Part shown: positions 54,916 to 64,000 of the stretch, in pieces | Position numbering within the stretch: position 1 is the stretch's first letter | Layout: every line of letters starts with the position of its first letter | Assembly (NCBI GenBank): GCA_963837945.1 | Contig: CAWIQD010000003.1 | Location: 310,001 to 374,000, forward strand | Length of the DNA stretch: 64,000 bases | Direction of reading: 5' to 3' | Source of the DNA: CAVUBL01 sp963837945 | GTDB taxonomy: Bacteria; Acidobacteriota; Thermoanaerobaculia; Multivoradales; DATKCC01 | Translations under genes and position numbers: made by a program | The notes under the pieces: generated by a model | Database searches by the model: none | Told to the model about the DNA's origin: nothing | What the model saw: only the letters and a program-made list of their open reading frames with translations

Positions 54916-56785
54916 GTGCGAAGCCCAGCTTCAGGTCTGCTCCTGGCCGCCCTTCTCCTCGCCTCCGCCCTGGCGGCCGCGCCGGGCGGGGCCGCGCCGC
55001 CCGCCGGCTTCCACGGCGAGGAGCGCGTGACCGCCGTCGATCTCGCCCTCGAGATCGCGGCTGGCGGGCTCCCGGGCCTCGGCCACCGTGGATCGCCGCC
55101 CGACGGGCCTCTCCGCCGCGGACCTCGCGGTGCGGATCGACGGCGAGCCACGCCAGGTGGTGGGCGCCGAGCTCCCGGGGGCGTCCGGAGACCGGTCGCC
55201 GACGCGGATCGTCCTCTACTTCGACCTCGTCCTCGCCGCCGACGGCGACGTCGCCTGGAGCGCCGATCGCCTGCTCGAGCACCTCGACGACCTGGTCTCG
55301 CGAGGCGAGGTCGAGCTGGTGGTCGCCGATCCGCGGCCGAGGACGTTGGTGTACCCCACCCGGGACGCCGAGGCGCTCCAGGACGCGCTGGTCCAGCTCT
55401 CCCTCCGGCCCGAGGGGGACGATGCGCTCGTGAGCCTCCGGCTCCAGGCGCTCCAGGAGATCCAGGCGGCCGCACCGGACGAACTCGAGGCCCTCGGGCG
55501 GCTCGACGCGGCCCGCGAGGCCGCCCTGGTCCAGGAGCGGCTCGACACGCTCCTCCTCGCGCTGGTGGAGCGGGGAGCCGAAGCCGGCCCCCGGCGGGGC
55601 GTCTTCCTCACCGCCGGCGGCTTCGACCTGTCGCCGGTGACGGCCGCCGGCGGTGCCGAGTCCCGGGCCGCGCTCGCACCCGCCGTCCGCGAGCTCTCGG
55701 AGGCGCTCGCCGCCTATGGCTGGCTGCTCGAGCCTCTGGTCCGGACCGAAGGCTCAGGCCTGGTCCCCGGGTGGCGGATCGGCAAGTGGCGGCTCGGTCT
55801 CGGCGGGCGAGGCGGGATCCTCGCCGTCGTGCCGGGTCTCCTGCTGGGCGGGGCCACCTACGAAGAGGACCGCGATCCGAAGCAGGCCCGCGCCTACCTG
55901 GAGCTCGCCGAAGCCCGCTACCGGCAGGGCGAGATGGCGGGAGCGGACCGCGCCGCCGAGGACGCCCTGGTGCACTTCGCGCGCGACCCGCGGACCGCCG
56001 CGGAGCAGGCGCGGGCGCTGCTCGTCGTGGCGCGCTCCTGGGAGCGGCGGGGCGATGCCGGGAAAGCCCGCAGCTACTATGCCAAAGCGGCCCGGCGGGC
56101 TCCCGAGGCGGTGGCCGGCGAGCCGGTGGTCGCCGCCCTCCCCCGCGACCCGGAGGAGGGTCCCCGCGCCCTCGCCCGCGACAGCGGCGGGGTGGTGGTC
56201 GCGAGGCCCGAGGACATGGCCGAGGCCTTCGCCGCCCTCGACCGGCGGGTGATCGTGACGGTCCAGCTTCCGGGCCTGCCGGACGGCCGGCTCCACGAGC
56301 TCGAGGTCGTCTCGCCGCGGACCCGGTGGACCGTCCAGGCCCCGGCCCGGGCTCGCTTCGGCACGCCGCCCGCGGTGGCCGCCGCCCGGCTGCGGCGGCT
56401 CATGGCGCAGAGCGCTCCGGAGGCCGGCGACCTCGGGGTCACCGCCTGGGCGAACCCCGGCCGCTCGCTGGGCGAGGTGCAGGTCGTGGTCCAGCCGCGG
56501 CTCCCGGCGCGCGGCGAGGGAGACGGGGCGACGGTCCTCCGGGCCACCCTGGCGATCGCCGCGCCGAAGACCGCTTCGGCGCCCGGCGCAGAGGCGGACC
56601 CGCCGGCGGTGATCGAGCTCGGGCGAGAGAAGGCCACCGCGGGCGCCGCCGCGGTCGTGCCGATCGCCGGTCGGGTGACGGTCCCCGCCGGTGCGGTCTG
56701 GGGCGTGGTGCTGGTCGAGGACCTGGCGACCGGCGCCTGGGGCGCGACGACGATCGACCTCACCGAGCTCCCGGGTCCGGTCTGA
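54916..56785 (+). CDS. secreted VWFA-related protein, probable frameshift near the N-terminus
   Basis: A signal peptide (VRSPASGLLLAALLLASALAAAP, GTG 54916, ~25 residues) and a short beta segment (GEERVTAVDLALEI) are in one frame. From about 55045-55088 the next frame carries VDRRPTGLSAADLAVRIDGEPRQVVG and a ~560-residue protein with TRIVLYFDLVL, a vWA-like opening. The order 'V-x-D-x-x-G-x-x-x-x-G-L, then vWA' matches the VWFA-related domain family common in Acidobacteria. The C-terminal part is TPR-like (ARAYLELAEARYRQGEMAGADRA) with beta-rich segments. GTG 55088 is an alternative start if no indel exists. Function unknown. Confidence 0.65.
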
Positions 56786-56798
56786 GGGAGCCCGAGCT

Positions 56799-57746
56799 CT
56801 ATTGAATCGCGGCCACGACCGCCAGCGCCGTTTCGAGGGCCTGCCGGCCCTGCTCCCCGGTCACCACGCCCGCTCCCTCGCCCCGGCAGGCGCCGGCGAA
56901 GGCCTCGAGCTCCCGGCGCAGCGGCTCGGCCTTCTCGACCGCCAGGTCGGTGGGCCGGATCTGCCGCCCGTCGCCCGCCTCCTCGAGCCGGTAGCCCTTG
57001 AGCTCCTGGTCCTGGTAGTCGAGCGAGAAGTAGCGCGAGCGCCCGAAGAGCCGCAGCTTGCGCACCCGGTCCGAGGAGACCCGCGAGGCCGTGAGGTTCG
57101 CGACGCAGCCGCTCTCGAGCTCCAGCCGGACGTTGGCGATGTCGATCCGCCGGGAGAGCACGTCGATGCCGGTCGCGCGCACCTCGGCGACCGGGCTCGG
57201 ATCGAGCGCGTGGAGGATCTGGAGGTCGTGGATCATCAGGTCGAGCACCACGTCCACGTCGAGGCTCCGGGGGGTAAAGCGGGCCAGCCGCTGCACCTCG
57301 ACGAAGCCGGGCACCACCCCTTCCTCGCGCACGAAGCGGTGGAGCGCCTGCACCGCCGGGTTGAAGAACTCGACGTGGCCGACCGCCAGCACTACCCCCG
57401 CCTGCCGGGCGGCGGCGATCAGCCGGTCGGCCTCGGCCAGAGAGGAGGCGAGAGGCTTCTCGACCAGCACGTGGATCCCGCGCTCGAGCAGCGCGCAGCC
57501 GACCTCGGCGTGGAGCACGGTGGGCACGGCGGCGACCGCGGCCTCGATCTCTCCGGCGAGCGCCTCCGCCGACGGGAAGACGCGAGCGCCGTGGGCCTCG
57601 GCCATCGCCCGGGACGCCTCCGCCCTCGGGTCGTAGACGCCGACCAGCTCGACGCCGGGAAGCTCGCCGGCGATGCGGGTGTGGTGGCGCCCGAGGGCGC
57701 CGGTGCCGAACACGCCGACCCGGAGCGCGGGCGCCTCGGCGCTCAC
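56799..57746 (-). CDS. Gfo/Idh/MocA-family oxidoreductase
   Basis: A 315-residue NAD(P)-dependent sugar dehydrogenase-type protein: Rossmann GVFGTGALGRHHTRI, LVGVYDPRAEASRAMAE, the catalytic EKP in VLVEKPLASS, then VGHVEFFNPAVQAL and MIHDLQILHALDP. The substrate is unknown. GTG start (57746) overlaps the lpxA stop as GTGA, so it is coupled to lipid A genes. A Gfo/Idh gene often follows lpxA in diderms, where some members (GnnA) oxidise UDP-GlcNAc at C3 for amino-lipid A, but no GnnB-type transaminase is visible here. Confidence 0.9.
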   Translation of the reverse strand: MSAEAPALRVGVFGTGALGRHHTRIAGELPGVELVGVYDPRAEASRAMAEAHGARVFPSAEALAGEIEAAVAAVPTVLHAEVGCALLERGIHVLVEKPLASSLAEADRLIAAARQAGVVLAVGHVEFFNPAVQALHRFVREEGVVPGFVEVQRLARFTPRSLDVDVVLDLMIHDLQILHALDPSPVAEVRATGIDVLSRRIDIANVRLELESGCVANLTASRVSSDRVRKLRLFGRSRYFSLDYQDQELKGYRLEEAGDGRQIRPTDLAVEKAEPLRRELEAFAGACRGEGAGVVTGEQGRQALETALAVVAAIQ

Positions 57747-58576
57747 TCCGTCGCTCCCCCCCGCTCGCCCCGGCGGCCCGGCGGAGCCTTGACCACTCCC
57801 CGCTCGGAGCCCTCGACGAACGCCACGAGGTAGTCGATCTCCTCGTGGCCGGCGTGCTCGCTCTTGATGCGCTCGAGCGCCTGGCTGGTGTTGAGACCCG
57901 AGGAGACGAGGATCTTCATCGCCGCGGCGATGCGCCGGCGGGTCGCCTCGGGCATGCCCTTGCGCCGCAGCCCGATGACGTTGACCCCCAGGCAGGCCGG
58001 CTTCTGGCCGACGGTCTTGACGTAGGGCAGGGCGTCCATGGTGAGCACCGTGTAGCCGCCGACGTAGGCGTGCCGGCCCACCCGGGTGAAGGGATGGACG
58101 GCGCTGAAGGCGCCGATCGTGGCGTCGTCGTGGACCGTCGCGTGGCCGCCCAGGGTCGCGCAGTTGGTGAACACGCAACGGTCGCCGACGTGGCAGTCGT
58201 GGGCCACGTGGCAGTACGCCATCAGCAGGTTGTCCGAGCCGATCGAGGTCACCCCGCCGCCGAACGCGGTGCCGCGGTGGAGGGTGGTGAACTCGCGGAT
58301 CTGGTTGCGGTCGCCGATCTCGATGCGGGTCTCCTCGCCCTGGAACTTCAGGTCCTGGGGCTCGAACCCGATGCAGGCGTAGGGGAAGACGCGGTTCTCC
58401 CGGCCCAGGCGCGTGCCGGGACCGAGCAGCTGGGCGCCGGCGCCGATCTCGGTGCCCTCGCCGACGACCACGCCGGGGCCGACGATGGCGTGGGGGCCGA
58501 CCGAGACGCCTTCGCCCAGCTCGGCGGACGGGTCGACGACGGCGGTCGGGTGGACGGTCGCGGCCATCGTGCTCAC
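57743..58576 (-). CDS. lpxA: acyl-ACP:UDP-N-acetylglucosamine O-acyltransferase
   Basis: A 277-residue left-handed beta-helix with hexapeptide repeats from residue ~5 to ~190 (VHPTAVVDPSAELGEG, IGAGAQLLGPGTRLG), and the catalytic His in CHVAHDCHVG (family AHIAHDC). FTTLHRGTAFGGGVT and ALPYVKTVGQKPACLGVN are LpxA-specific; the latter leads into the C-terminal helical acyl-chain ruler. First step of lipid A synthesis. GTG 58576 overlaps the fabZ stop as GTGA. C-terminal tail ~15 residues longer than E. coli. Confidence 0.96.
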   Translation of the reverse strand: MSTMAATVHPTAVVDPSAELGEGVSVGPHAIVGPGVVVGEGTEIGAGAQLLGPGTRLGRENRVFPYACIGFEPQDLKFQGEETRIEIGDRNQIREFTTLHRGTAFGGGVTSIGSDNLLMAYCHVAHDCHVGDRCVFTNCATLGGHATVHDDATIGAFSAVHPFTRVGRHAYVGGYTVLTMDALPYVKTVGQKPACLGVNVIGLRRKGMPEATRRRIAAAMKILVSSGLNTSQALERIKSEHAGHEEIDYLVAFVEGSERGVVKAPPGRRGERGGATE

Positions 58577-59058
58577 CGGTCCACCGTGGCCGACGAGATC
58601 ACCGCCTCGGCCACCACCTTGCCGTCGACCAGGGCGCGGCAGGACAGCTTGCTGAAGGTCTGGCGCAGCGCCAGGACCTCGACCTCGTAGCGCACCTGGT
58701 CCCCGGGGAAGACCGGCCGCCGGAACCGCGCCCGCTCGATGCCGGCGAAGTAGACCAGCTTGTCGCGGGTGTCCGGACGGTCGTGGAGCAGCAGGATCCC
58801 GCCCGCCTGGGCCATCCCCTCGACCAGCAGGACGCCGGGCATCACCGGGTGGCCGGGAAAGTGACCGAGGAAGAACTCCTCGTTGATCGTCACGTTCTTG
58901 ATCGCCACGATGCGCTTGCCCGGCTCCATCTCGAGCACGCGGTCGACCAGCAGGAAGGGATAGCGGTGGGGCAGGACGCTCATGATCCACCGGCTGTCCC
59001 AGCGCGGAGCCTCGACGCCGGGGCTCGGCGCGGATTCGGAACCTGGGGTCTCAGTCAC
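58573..59058 (-). CDS. fabZ: 3-hydroxyacyl-[ACP] dehydratase FabZ
   Basis: A 161-residue hot-dog-fold dehydratase of fatty acid synthesis. LPHRYPFLLVDRVLE, EEFFLGHFPGHPVMPGVLLVEGMAQAGGI with catalytic His and Glu, and the closing RRPVFPGDQVRYEVEVL are all standard. It competes with LpxA for 3-hydroxyacyl-ACP. GTG start overlaps the lpxD end by 8 nt. The N-terminus has ~20 extra Pro/Ser/Glu residues. Confidence 0.96.
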   Translation of the reverse strand: MTETPGSESAPSPGVEAPRWDSRWIMSVLPHRYPFLLVDRVLEMEPGKRIVAIKNVTINEEFFLGHFPGHPVMPGVLLVEGMAQAGGILLLHDRPDTRDKLVYFAGIERARFRRPVFPGDQVRYEVEVLALRQTFSKLSCRALVDGKVVAEAVISSATVDR

Positions 59059-60118
59059 TTCCCGTCTCCTCCGTGGCCGCCCCGGAATCTTCCCCGACCC
59101 GCTCCTCGAGGGTCCTCAGGCGGCGATAGATCTCGTCCAGACGGCCGAGCAGCGACAGCAGGCGCCGCCACCGGCCGATCTCCATGGCCGGCAGCGTGGC
59201 GCTCACCACCGTCCCGGCCCCGACCCGGCGGACCGCCGCCGAGGCGGCTCCGACCCGCACGCCGTCGCCGAGCTCGATGTGATCCCCGACCCCGGCCTGG
59301 CCCGCCAGCACGACGCCGTCGCCCAGCCGCGCGCTGCCGGCGACTCCGGACTGCCCGCAGAGGAGGGCGCCGCGGCCGATCTCGACGTTGTGCCCCACCT
59401 GGACCAGGTTGTCGATCTTGGTCCCGGCCCCGACGCGCGTCGCCCCCAGGGTGGCCCGGTCGAGCGCGGAGAGGGCGCCGATCTCGACGTCGTCCTCGAC
59501 CCACAGGGTGCCGACCTGGGGAACCTTGCGGTGGCCGTCCGGGCGGCTGGTGTAGCCGAAGCCGTCGGCGCCCAGCACCGTCCCGGAGTGGACCTCCACC
59601 CGCCGGCCCAGGCGCGTGCCGTCGTAGAGCACGACGTGCGGATGGAGCACCGAGCCCTCCCCCACCTGGCACTCCCGCCCGACCACGGCGTGGGCGCCGA
59701 CCCGCGCCCGGGCGGCGATCACGCTGCCGGCGCCGATGACCGCGAAGGGCCCGACCTCGGCCTCGGCCGAGACCAGGGCCTCCCGGTCGACGACCGCCGA
59801 GGGATGGATGCCGGGCACGAGCTCGGGCGGCGGGTGGAAGAGCGCAAGCACCCGGTTGCGGGCGAGCTCGGGGTCCTCGACCACCAGGAGGCTGTGCGCC
59901 GGAGTCGCCAGGTCCTCCCCATCCGGCGCCACCAGCAGGGCGCCGGCGCGGCTGCGCGCCGCCTCGCGCCGGTAGCGCGCCTGGAGCAGAAACGCGAGGT
60001 CGCCCTTCTCCGCGCGGTCGAGGCTCGCGACGCCGGTCACCCGCCGGTCGGGATCGCCCACCACCCGGCCACCCAGGCGCTCGGCGAGCTCGGAGAGTCG
60101 AAACCCTGGGACGGCCAC
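59051..60118 (-). CDS. lpxD: UDP-3-O-acylglucosamine N-acyltransferase
   Basis: A 355-residue enzyme transferring 3-hydroxyacyl from ACP to UDP-3-O-acyl-GlcN. An N-terminal uridine-binding domain (~1-95; MAVPGFRLSELAERLGGRVVGDP) precedes a long hexapeptide beta-helix (~100-290), with the catalytic His in NLVQVGHNVEIGRGALLCGQ. A C-terminal helix (~305-345) assembles the trimer. It follows ompH by 6 nt. Order bamA-ompH-lpxD-fabZ-lpxA is as in E. coli. Confidence 0.96.
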   Translation of the reverse strand: MAVPGFRLSELAERLGGRVVGDPDRRVTGVASLDRAEKGDLAFLLQARYRREAARSRAGALLVAPDGEDLATPAHSLLVVEDPELARNRVLALFHPPPELVPGIHPSAVVDREALVSAEAEVGPFAVIGAGSVIAARARVGAHAVVGRECQVGEGSVLHPHVVLYDGTRLGRRVEVHSGTVLGADGFGYTSRPDGHRKVPQVGTLWVEDDVEIGALSALDRATLGATRVGAGTKIDNLVQVGHNVEIGRGALLCGQSGVAGSARLGDGVVLAGQAGVGDHIELGDGVRVGAASAAVRRVGAGTVVSATLPAMEIGRWRRLLSLLGRLDEIYRRLRTLEERVGEDSGAATEETGSD

Positions 60119-60124
60119 GGGCGC

Positions 60125-60736
60125 CTACTGTCCGGAGGTCGACTGGTTGTAGCGCGCGATCACCTGCTCGGTGATGTCCACCGAGTCGTCGGCGTAGACC
60201 AGGCCGCTCCGGTACTTGTTGAAGATCAGGGTGTAGCCGGCCTCCGCGCCGATCTTGTTGATCACCGGGAAGACACTCTTCTCGATCTGGTCGAGAACCT
60301 CGTCGCGCTTCTTGGCCAGGTCGCGCCCCGCGTCGTCCTGGTAGCGCTGCATCGCGATGACCTTGTCCTGGAGCTGCTTGTTGAGATCGGCGAGCTTGTC
60401 CTTCGACAGCGAGAGCTGTCCGTCCTGGATCTTCTGGCGCAGGTCGGCGATCTCCTTCTGCTTGGCGCTCGCCTCTTGCTCCTTCTGCTTGCGCACCGCT
60501 TCGATCTCGCTCAGGGCCTTCTTGCCCCGATCCGACTCGAGCAGGATGCGCTCGACGTCGATGACCGCGACCTTGGCGACCCGGGCCTGCGCCGGAGCCG
60601 GAGCCTTGGCCTGCGGCGCCGCGGGCTGCTGGGCCGTCACCGTGGCCGGAGCCAGGGCCGCCAGGAGCAGGAAGCCCGCCGCCGCACGGCGGGCGAGGGG
60701 GGACGGCGCGGTGAGAATCCGGTGGTCGAGGGACAT
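60125..60736 (-). CDS. skp: periplasmic chaperone OmpH/Skp
   Basis: A 203-residue protein: signal peptide (~1-36, AAGFLLLAALAPATVTAQ), a Pro/Ala linker, then the Skp body VAVIDVERILLESDRGKKALSEIE with a long Lys/Gln/Glu coiled coil (QKEQEASAKQKEIADLRQ…) and the C-terminal beta piece. Skp trimers hold unfolded outer membrane proteins for BamA. It lies between bamA and lpxD. Confidence 0.93.
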   Translation of the reverse strand: MSLDHRILTAPSPLARRAAAGFLLLAALAPATVTAQQPAAPQAKAPAPAQARVAKVAVIDVERILLESDRGKKALSEIEAVRKQKEQEASAKQKEIADLRQKIQDGQLSLSKDKLADLNKQLQDKVIAMQRYQDDAGRDLAKKRDEVLDQIEKSVFPVINKIGAEAGYTLIFNKYRSGLVYADDSVDITEQVIARYNQSTSGQ

Positions 60737-60762
60737 CGTGTTCGACTCTCCTTTGCTTCGGC

Positions 60763-63252
60763 TCAGAAGGTGCTCCCGATGCTGAACGAGAAGCTGTTGA
60801 AGCTGTCGCCCGGCAGCGGCGTCAGGTTCTGGGCCCAGATGAACCGCAGCGGCGCACCGCCCAGGACGGGCAGGGTGATGCGGAGCTCGGCGCCGGCGGT
60901 GTAGCGCATGCGGCCGAGGTCGAAGGCCTGCCCCGGGGCGTAGACCTGGCCCGCGTCGAGGAACGCGATGAGCCGGAACGGTCCGGTGAGGACCAGATGG
61001 TACTCGAGGTTGCCCTGGAGGTAGCGGTCGCCGCCGATCGGGAACCCGTTCTGATCGACGATGAAGGCGTCGGTGTCCGGATCTCGGGCGTAGAGACGGT
61101 AGCGCTCGAAGCCGCGCACCGAGGTGTCGCCGCCCAGCCGGAAGAGGACGAAGCGCTGGAGCTGCTGGCCGCCGAAGGGCTTGACCAGGCCGCCCTCGAG
61201 GTTCACCCCGACGACCGTCTCGAGCGGATAGCCGGAGACCGGCCGGTAGGCGGTGAACCCCACGATCGGCCGGACGAAGTCCTCCGAGCCGCCCAGGAAG
61301 GTGCCCGCGTACTCGCTCGAGGCCGTGAAGCGGGTACCGGTGCGGGGCTCGAAGGGGTTGTCGATGCTGTTGTAGCTGTAGCCCGGGCGCAGCGACGAGA
61401 TCTTGAGCTTGCTCGCGAACTCGCTGGTCACGCTGTCGACGGTCACCCGCTGGGTGTAGGACTGATCGGAGTAGCTGTAGGCCAGGCTGAGCGACTGGAA
61501 GAGGCCCAGCGAGCGGCCGTAGCTCACCGAGCCACCCGTCGACTTCTGGATCTCGCGCTGGTTGGCGAGCAGGTTGAAGTCGTACTGCCGGTCGAACGCC
61601 TCGACGCCGATCGACTGCGGGCGGTCCAGGAACCAGGGAACGAAGTAGCTCGCGTCGTAGTACTCGGTGAGGGCGCCGGACTGGACGCTCATGCCGAGCT
61701 GCTCGCCGCGGCCCAGGAAGTTGTGGGTCTGGAGCGAGAACTGGCCGAAGAAGCCGAGACCCTCGCTGTAGCCGGCGCCGAACTGGAGCTCGGTGCGGTC
61801 GGCCTCCTGGCCCTTGACCGTCAGGTCGACGGTGTTGTCGTCGTTGAACTGGAACTGGATCGGGTCTTCCTTGTCGAGGTCGAAGTAGCCCAGCTGACGG
61901 ATCTTGTAGAGGCTGTTCTTGAGCGCCCCGAGCGAGAGCACCCGGCCCTCCTGCGCCCGGAACTCGCGCCGCAGCACCTTGTCCTTGGTCCGCCGGTTGC
62001 CCTCGAACTCCAGCCGTCCGACCCGGTACTGGTCGCCCTCGTTGACGTGGACGACGACATCGGCGACCTCGTTGGTCCGCTCGACCAGCTCGGGCGTGAC
62101 CTGCGCCTGGATGTAGCCGGTGTTGTGGTAGATGTCCTTGACCGCGTCGACGCCTTCCTGAATCGTGTCCGAGCGCAGCCAGGAGCCCGGCCGGTACTTG
62201 AAGGCCCGCAGCAGCGGCGCCTCCTTGAAGATCTTGTTGCCCTCGACCTTCACGTCGCCGAACTTCCAGCGATTGCCCTCCTCGATCGGGACGGTGATCA
62301 CCAGGCGGCGCTTCTGCTTCTCCGCCGCGGCGTTCGGGTTCTCGGTCCGCACCTGGATGCGCGGCTCGCCGATGACCACGTTCTTGTAGCCCGCCTGGCG
62401 GTAGACGTCGCGCACCTTGTCGAGGTCCTCGTCGAGCTTGGCCGGGTTGTAGATGTCCTTCTTGAACATCCGGGTGAACAGGCCCGACTCCTTGGTGTTC
62501 TTCATCTCCCAGCGCAACCGGCCCTCGCGGAACACCGTGTTGCCCTCGAAGCGGATGTCGCCGATCCGCACGCGGTCGCCCTCGTCGATCGTGAACACCA
62601 CCCGCCGCTCGTTCTCCCCCGAGGGCTCGAGCCGGTACTCGGCCTGGGCGAAGCGGTAGCCCTTCTCGGCGTACATCTCCTCGATCACGCTCTTGACCCG
62701 GTAGAGCTCGCCCAGGTTGAGCGGACCGCCCTCGGAAAGCTCGACCCGCTCGCCGGAGAGCTTGTCCTTGAGATCGCTCTCGCTGATCCGCTTGAGCCCC
62801 TTGTACTCCACCGACGAGATCCGCGGCCGCTCCTTGATGCTGACCACCAGGCGCACGCCGTCGCCGTACTCCGAGGAGGTCGCGGGCAGGGCCTCGACGG
62901 TGACGTCGTCGACCAGGTCGCGGTCCCACAGGCGCTGGATGTTGCGGTCGAGCTGGGCGCGCGAGAAGGGCTCTCCCGGCTTGACGCCGAGGTAGTACTC
63001 CAGGGTGTCCTCGGCGAGCGTCGTGTTGCCCACGATCTCGATCGCGACCACGGGCTTGCCCTCGTAGGAAGAGGCCTCGGGCCCGGCGTCCGGCGCCGGC
63101 CGGGCGGCCGGCTCGGTCGGGGCGGGAGGCTCCGGGGCGGGCTCCTGGGCCGAGAGCGCCGGCAGGGCGGGTCCGACGGAGACCGCCAGGAGGCTGGCGA
63201 TCAGCAGGTGCGAGAGCCATGCCTCGGCCGGGCTCGGGCTGGATCGTCTCAT
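60763..63252 (-). CDS. bamA: outer membrane protein assembly factor BamA
   Basis: An 829-residue Omp85 protein. Signal peptide (~1-35), a Pro-rich linker, then five POTRA domains (~55-430; the first contains VVAIEIVGNTTLAEDTL) and a 16-strand beta-barrel (~440-829). GDTSVRGFERYRL is the conserved (V/I)RGF loop-6 motif, and the protein ends with aromatic Phe (SFSIGSTF), the beta-signal. It inserts outer-membrane proteins. It precedes ompH by 26 nt. Length is normal. Confidence 0.97.
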   Translation of the reverse strand: MRRSSPSPAEAWLSHLLIASLLAVSVGPALPALSAQEPAPEPPAPTEPAARPAPDAGPEASSYEGKPVVAIEIVGNTTLAEDTLEYYLGVKPGEPFSRAQLDRNIQRLWDRDLVDDVTVEALPATSSEYGDGVRLVVSIKERPRISSVEYKGLKRISESDLKDKLSGERVELSEGGPLNLGELYRVKSVIEEMYAEKGYRFAQAEYRLEPSGENERRVVFTIDEGDRVRIGDIRFEGNTVFREGRLRWEMKNTKESGLFTRMFKKDIYNPAKLDEDLDKVRDVYRQAGYKNVVIGEPRIQVRTENPNAAAEKQKRRLVITVPIEEGNRWKFGDVKVEGNKIFKEAPLLRAFKYRPGSWLRSDTIQEGVDAVKDIYHNTGYIQAQVTPELVERTNEVADVVVHVNEGDQYRVGRLEFEGNRRTKDKVLRREFRAQEGRVLSLGALKNSLYKIRQLGYFDLDKEDPIQFQFNDDNTVDLTVKGQEADRTELQFGAGYSEGLGFFGQFSLQTHNFLGRGEQLGMSVQSGALTEYYDASYFVPWFLDRPQSIGVEAFDRQYDFNLLANQREIQKSTGGSVSYGRSLGLFQSLSLAYSYSDQSYTQRVTVDSVTSEFASKLKISSLRPGYSYNSIDNPFEPRTGTRFTASSEYAGTFLGGSEDFVRPIVGFTAYRPVSGYPLETVVGVNLEGGLVKPFGGQQLQRFVLFRLGGDTSVRGFERYRLYARDPDTDAFIVDQNGFPIGGDRYLQGNLEYHLVLTGPFRLIAFLDAGQVYAPGQAFDLGRMRYTAGAELRITLPVLGGAPLRFIWAQNLTPLPGDSFNSFSFSIGSTF

Positions 63253-63409
63253 CGCGTCGTGTTCACCCTCGGGTTCGTCTCGACGTTGGGCGGGAGCCGG
63301 ACGGGGTCCACCCGCCCGGTCGGCGGCAGATTGTGACAGATCGGTCGCTGCAAGTGAAATGCCCGTCCCGCGGCCCCTTTCCGGGACGCCGCGGTCGGGC
63401 CGGCCGGGG

Positions 63410-64000
63410 TCAGGTTTCCGGCACGGCGAGCTCCGCCACGCGGGGCTCCAGGTGCAGTGCGCCGTCCACCAGGTCGACCTCGATCTGGTCGATCTCCTCG
63501 CCGTGCTGGGCGATCAGGATCTCCGAGACGGCGTCCTGGATGTGGCGCTGGATCGTCCTGCGCAGAGGGCGGGCGCCGGTCGAGGGATCCACCCCCGCCT
63601 CGTCGAGGAGCCACTCTTTGGCGGAGTTGGAGACCGCCACCGAGAGGTTGCGGTCTGCCAGGGTGGCATTGACGTCGTCGAGCAGGATGTCGACGATGGC
63701 GCGCAGGTTCTCGCGGCCGAGCGGGTTGAAGACGATGACCTCGTCCAGGCGGTTGATGAACTCGGGGCTGAAGGAGCGCTTCAGGTCGGCGAGGATCTCC
63801 TCTTCGATCTTGCGGAACGCGGCCTCGTCGTCGGCCTCGCCGAAGCCCATGCGGCCGCCGCGGACCACCAGCCGGCTGCCGATGTTCGAGGTCATCAACA
63901 GGAGGGTGTTCTTGAAGTCGACCTCGTTGCCGTAGGCGTCGGTGAGGAGGCCGTCCTCGAGGATCTGGAGCAGCAGGTTCGAGACCTCGGGGTGCGCCTT
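63410..64000 (-). CDS. clpC: Clp protease ATPase subunit (ClpC type), C-terminal part
   Basis: The last ~196 codons of a AAA+ unfoldase; the gene runs past the window edge. Visible are KAHPEVSNLLLQILEDGLLTDAYGNEVDFKNTLLLMTSNIG (sensor 1 region of the D2 ATPase), FSPEFINRLDEVIVFNPL with the Arg finger, and the sensor 2 motif GARPLRRTIQ. ClpC is favoured over ClpB because of the R-R-T-I-Q after sensor 2 and the E-A-D-D insert after the MTSN block. It unfolds substrates for ClpP or acts alone. The end is 157 nt upstream of bamA. Confidence 0.85.
   Translation of the reverse strand, partial: KAHPEVSNLLLQILEDGLLTDAYGNEVDFKNTLLLMTSNIGSRLVVRGGRMGFGEADDEAAFRKIEEEILADLKRSFSPEFINRLDEVIVFNPLGRENLRAIVDILLDDVNATLADRNLSVAVSNSAKEWLLDEAGVDPSTGARPLRRTIQRHIQDAVSEILIAQHGEEIDQIEVDLVDGALHLEPRVAELAVPET

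Overview
This is about 64 kb of a GC-rich chromosome (roughly 70% G+C by eye) from a diderm, LPS-making bacterium. It carries lpxA, lpxB, lpxD, fabZ, bamA and ompH, with SpoVG, many GTG/TTG starts, a VWFA-type secreted protein and a DUF6677-like membrane protein. Together these suggest Acidobacteriota, perhaps Thermoanaerobaculia. That placement is inference from gene content, with no tree behind it. No phage, insertion sequence, CRISPR array or plasmid gene is visible, and most of the window is conserved housekeeping sequence.

Layout. 0-5 kb (minus): rpsA, an IHF/HU gene, two small membrane proteins, the start of lpxB, and queG upstream of rpsA. 5-7.6 kb (plus): a leucine-dehydrogenase-type enzyme behind a long leader, and a secreted protein. 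7.6-20 kb (minus): scpA-scpB-rluB-hisC-cmk, coupled by 4-nt overlaps; a membrane protein; a cNMP/FHA sensor; an S66 peptidase that starts inside RNase P RNA; a degenerate J-domain/TPR protein; and uvrB-uvrC. 20-22.6 kb (plus): PBP1A. 22.6-25.4 kb (minus): a lower-GC glycosyltransferase/ATP-grasp/methyltransferase cassette, then a second methyltransferase. 26.8-36.3 kb (minus): TPR protein, lipoprotein, spoVG, tRNA-Gln, prs, rplY, pth, hppA, rpsF, rpsR and rplI. 36.3-48.2 kb (mostly plus): an MshEN/GAF protein, HU, an M50 protease, (dtd on minus), ssb, serC, a pterin dehydratase, a cNMP/PilZ protein, SMUG1, an unusual ketoacyl synthase, srkA, and a transaminase/omega-amidase pair. 48-53.7 kb (minus): a redoxin and the giant NAD-glutamate dehydrogenase. 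53.8-56.8 kb (plus): adenosine deaminase and a VWFA-type protein. 56.8-64 kb (minus): clpC, bamA, ompH, lpxD, fabZ, lpxA and an oxidoreductase, i.e. outer-membrane assembly and lipid A synthesis.

The main discovery is a probable selenoprotein. A secreted peroxiredoxin-like protein (48166-48753) has an in-frame UGA exactly where the family has its catalytic cysteine, giving W-U-P-F-C. A SECIS-like hairpin with a GU-containing apical loop begins 14 nt after the UGA. Other notable points are an amber codon inside uvrB, several single-base frameshifts in conserved genes (more likely sequence errors than biology), a gene start embedded in the P1 helix of RNase P RNA, a 187-bp element with 16-bp terminal inverted repeats between convergent genes, overlapping divergent promoters at 36.3 kb, -10 boxes 6-8 nt before start codons that suggest leaderless mRNAs, and a structured rpsF leader.
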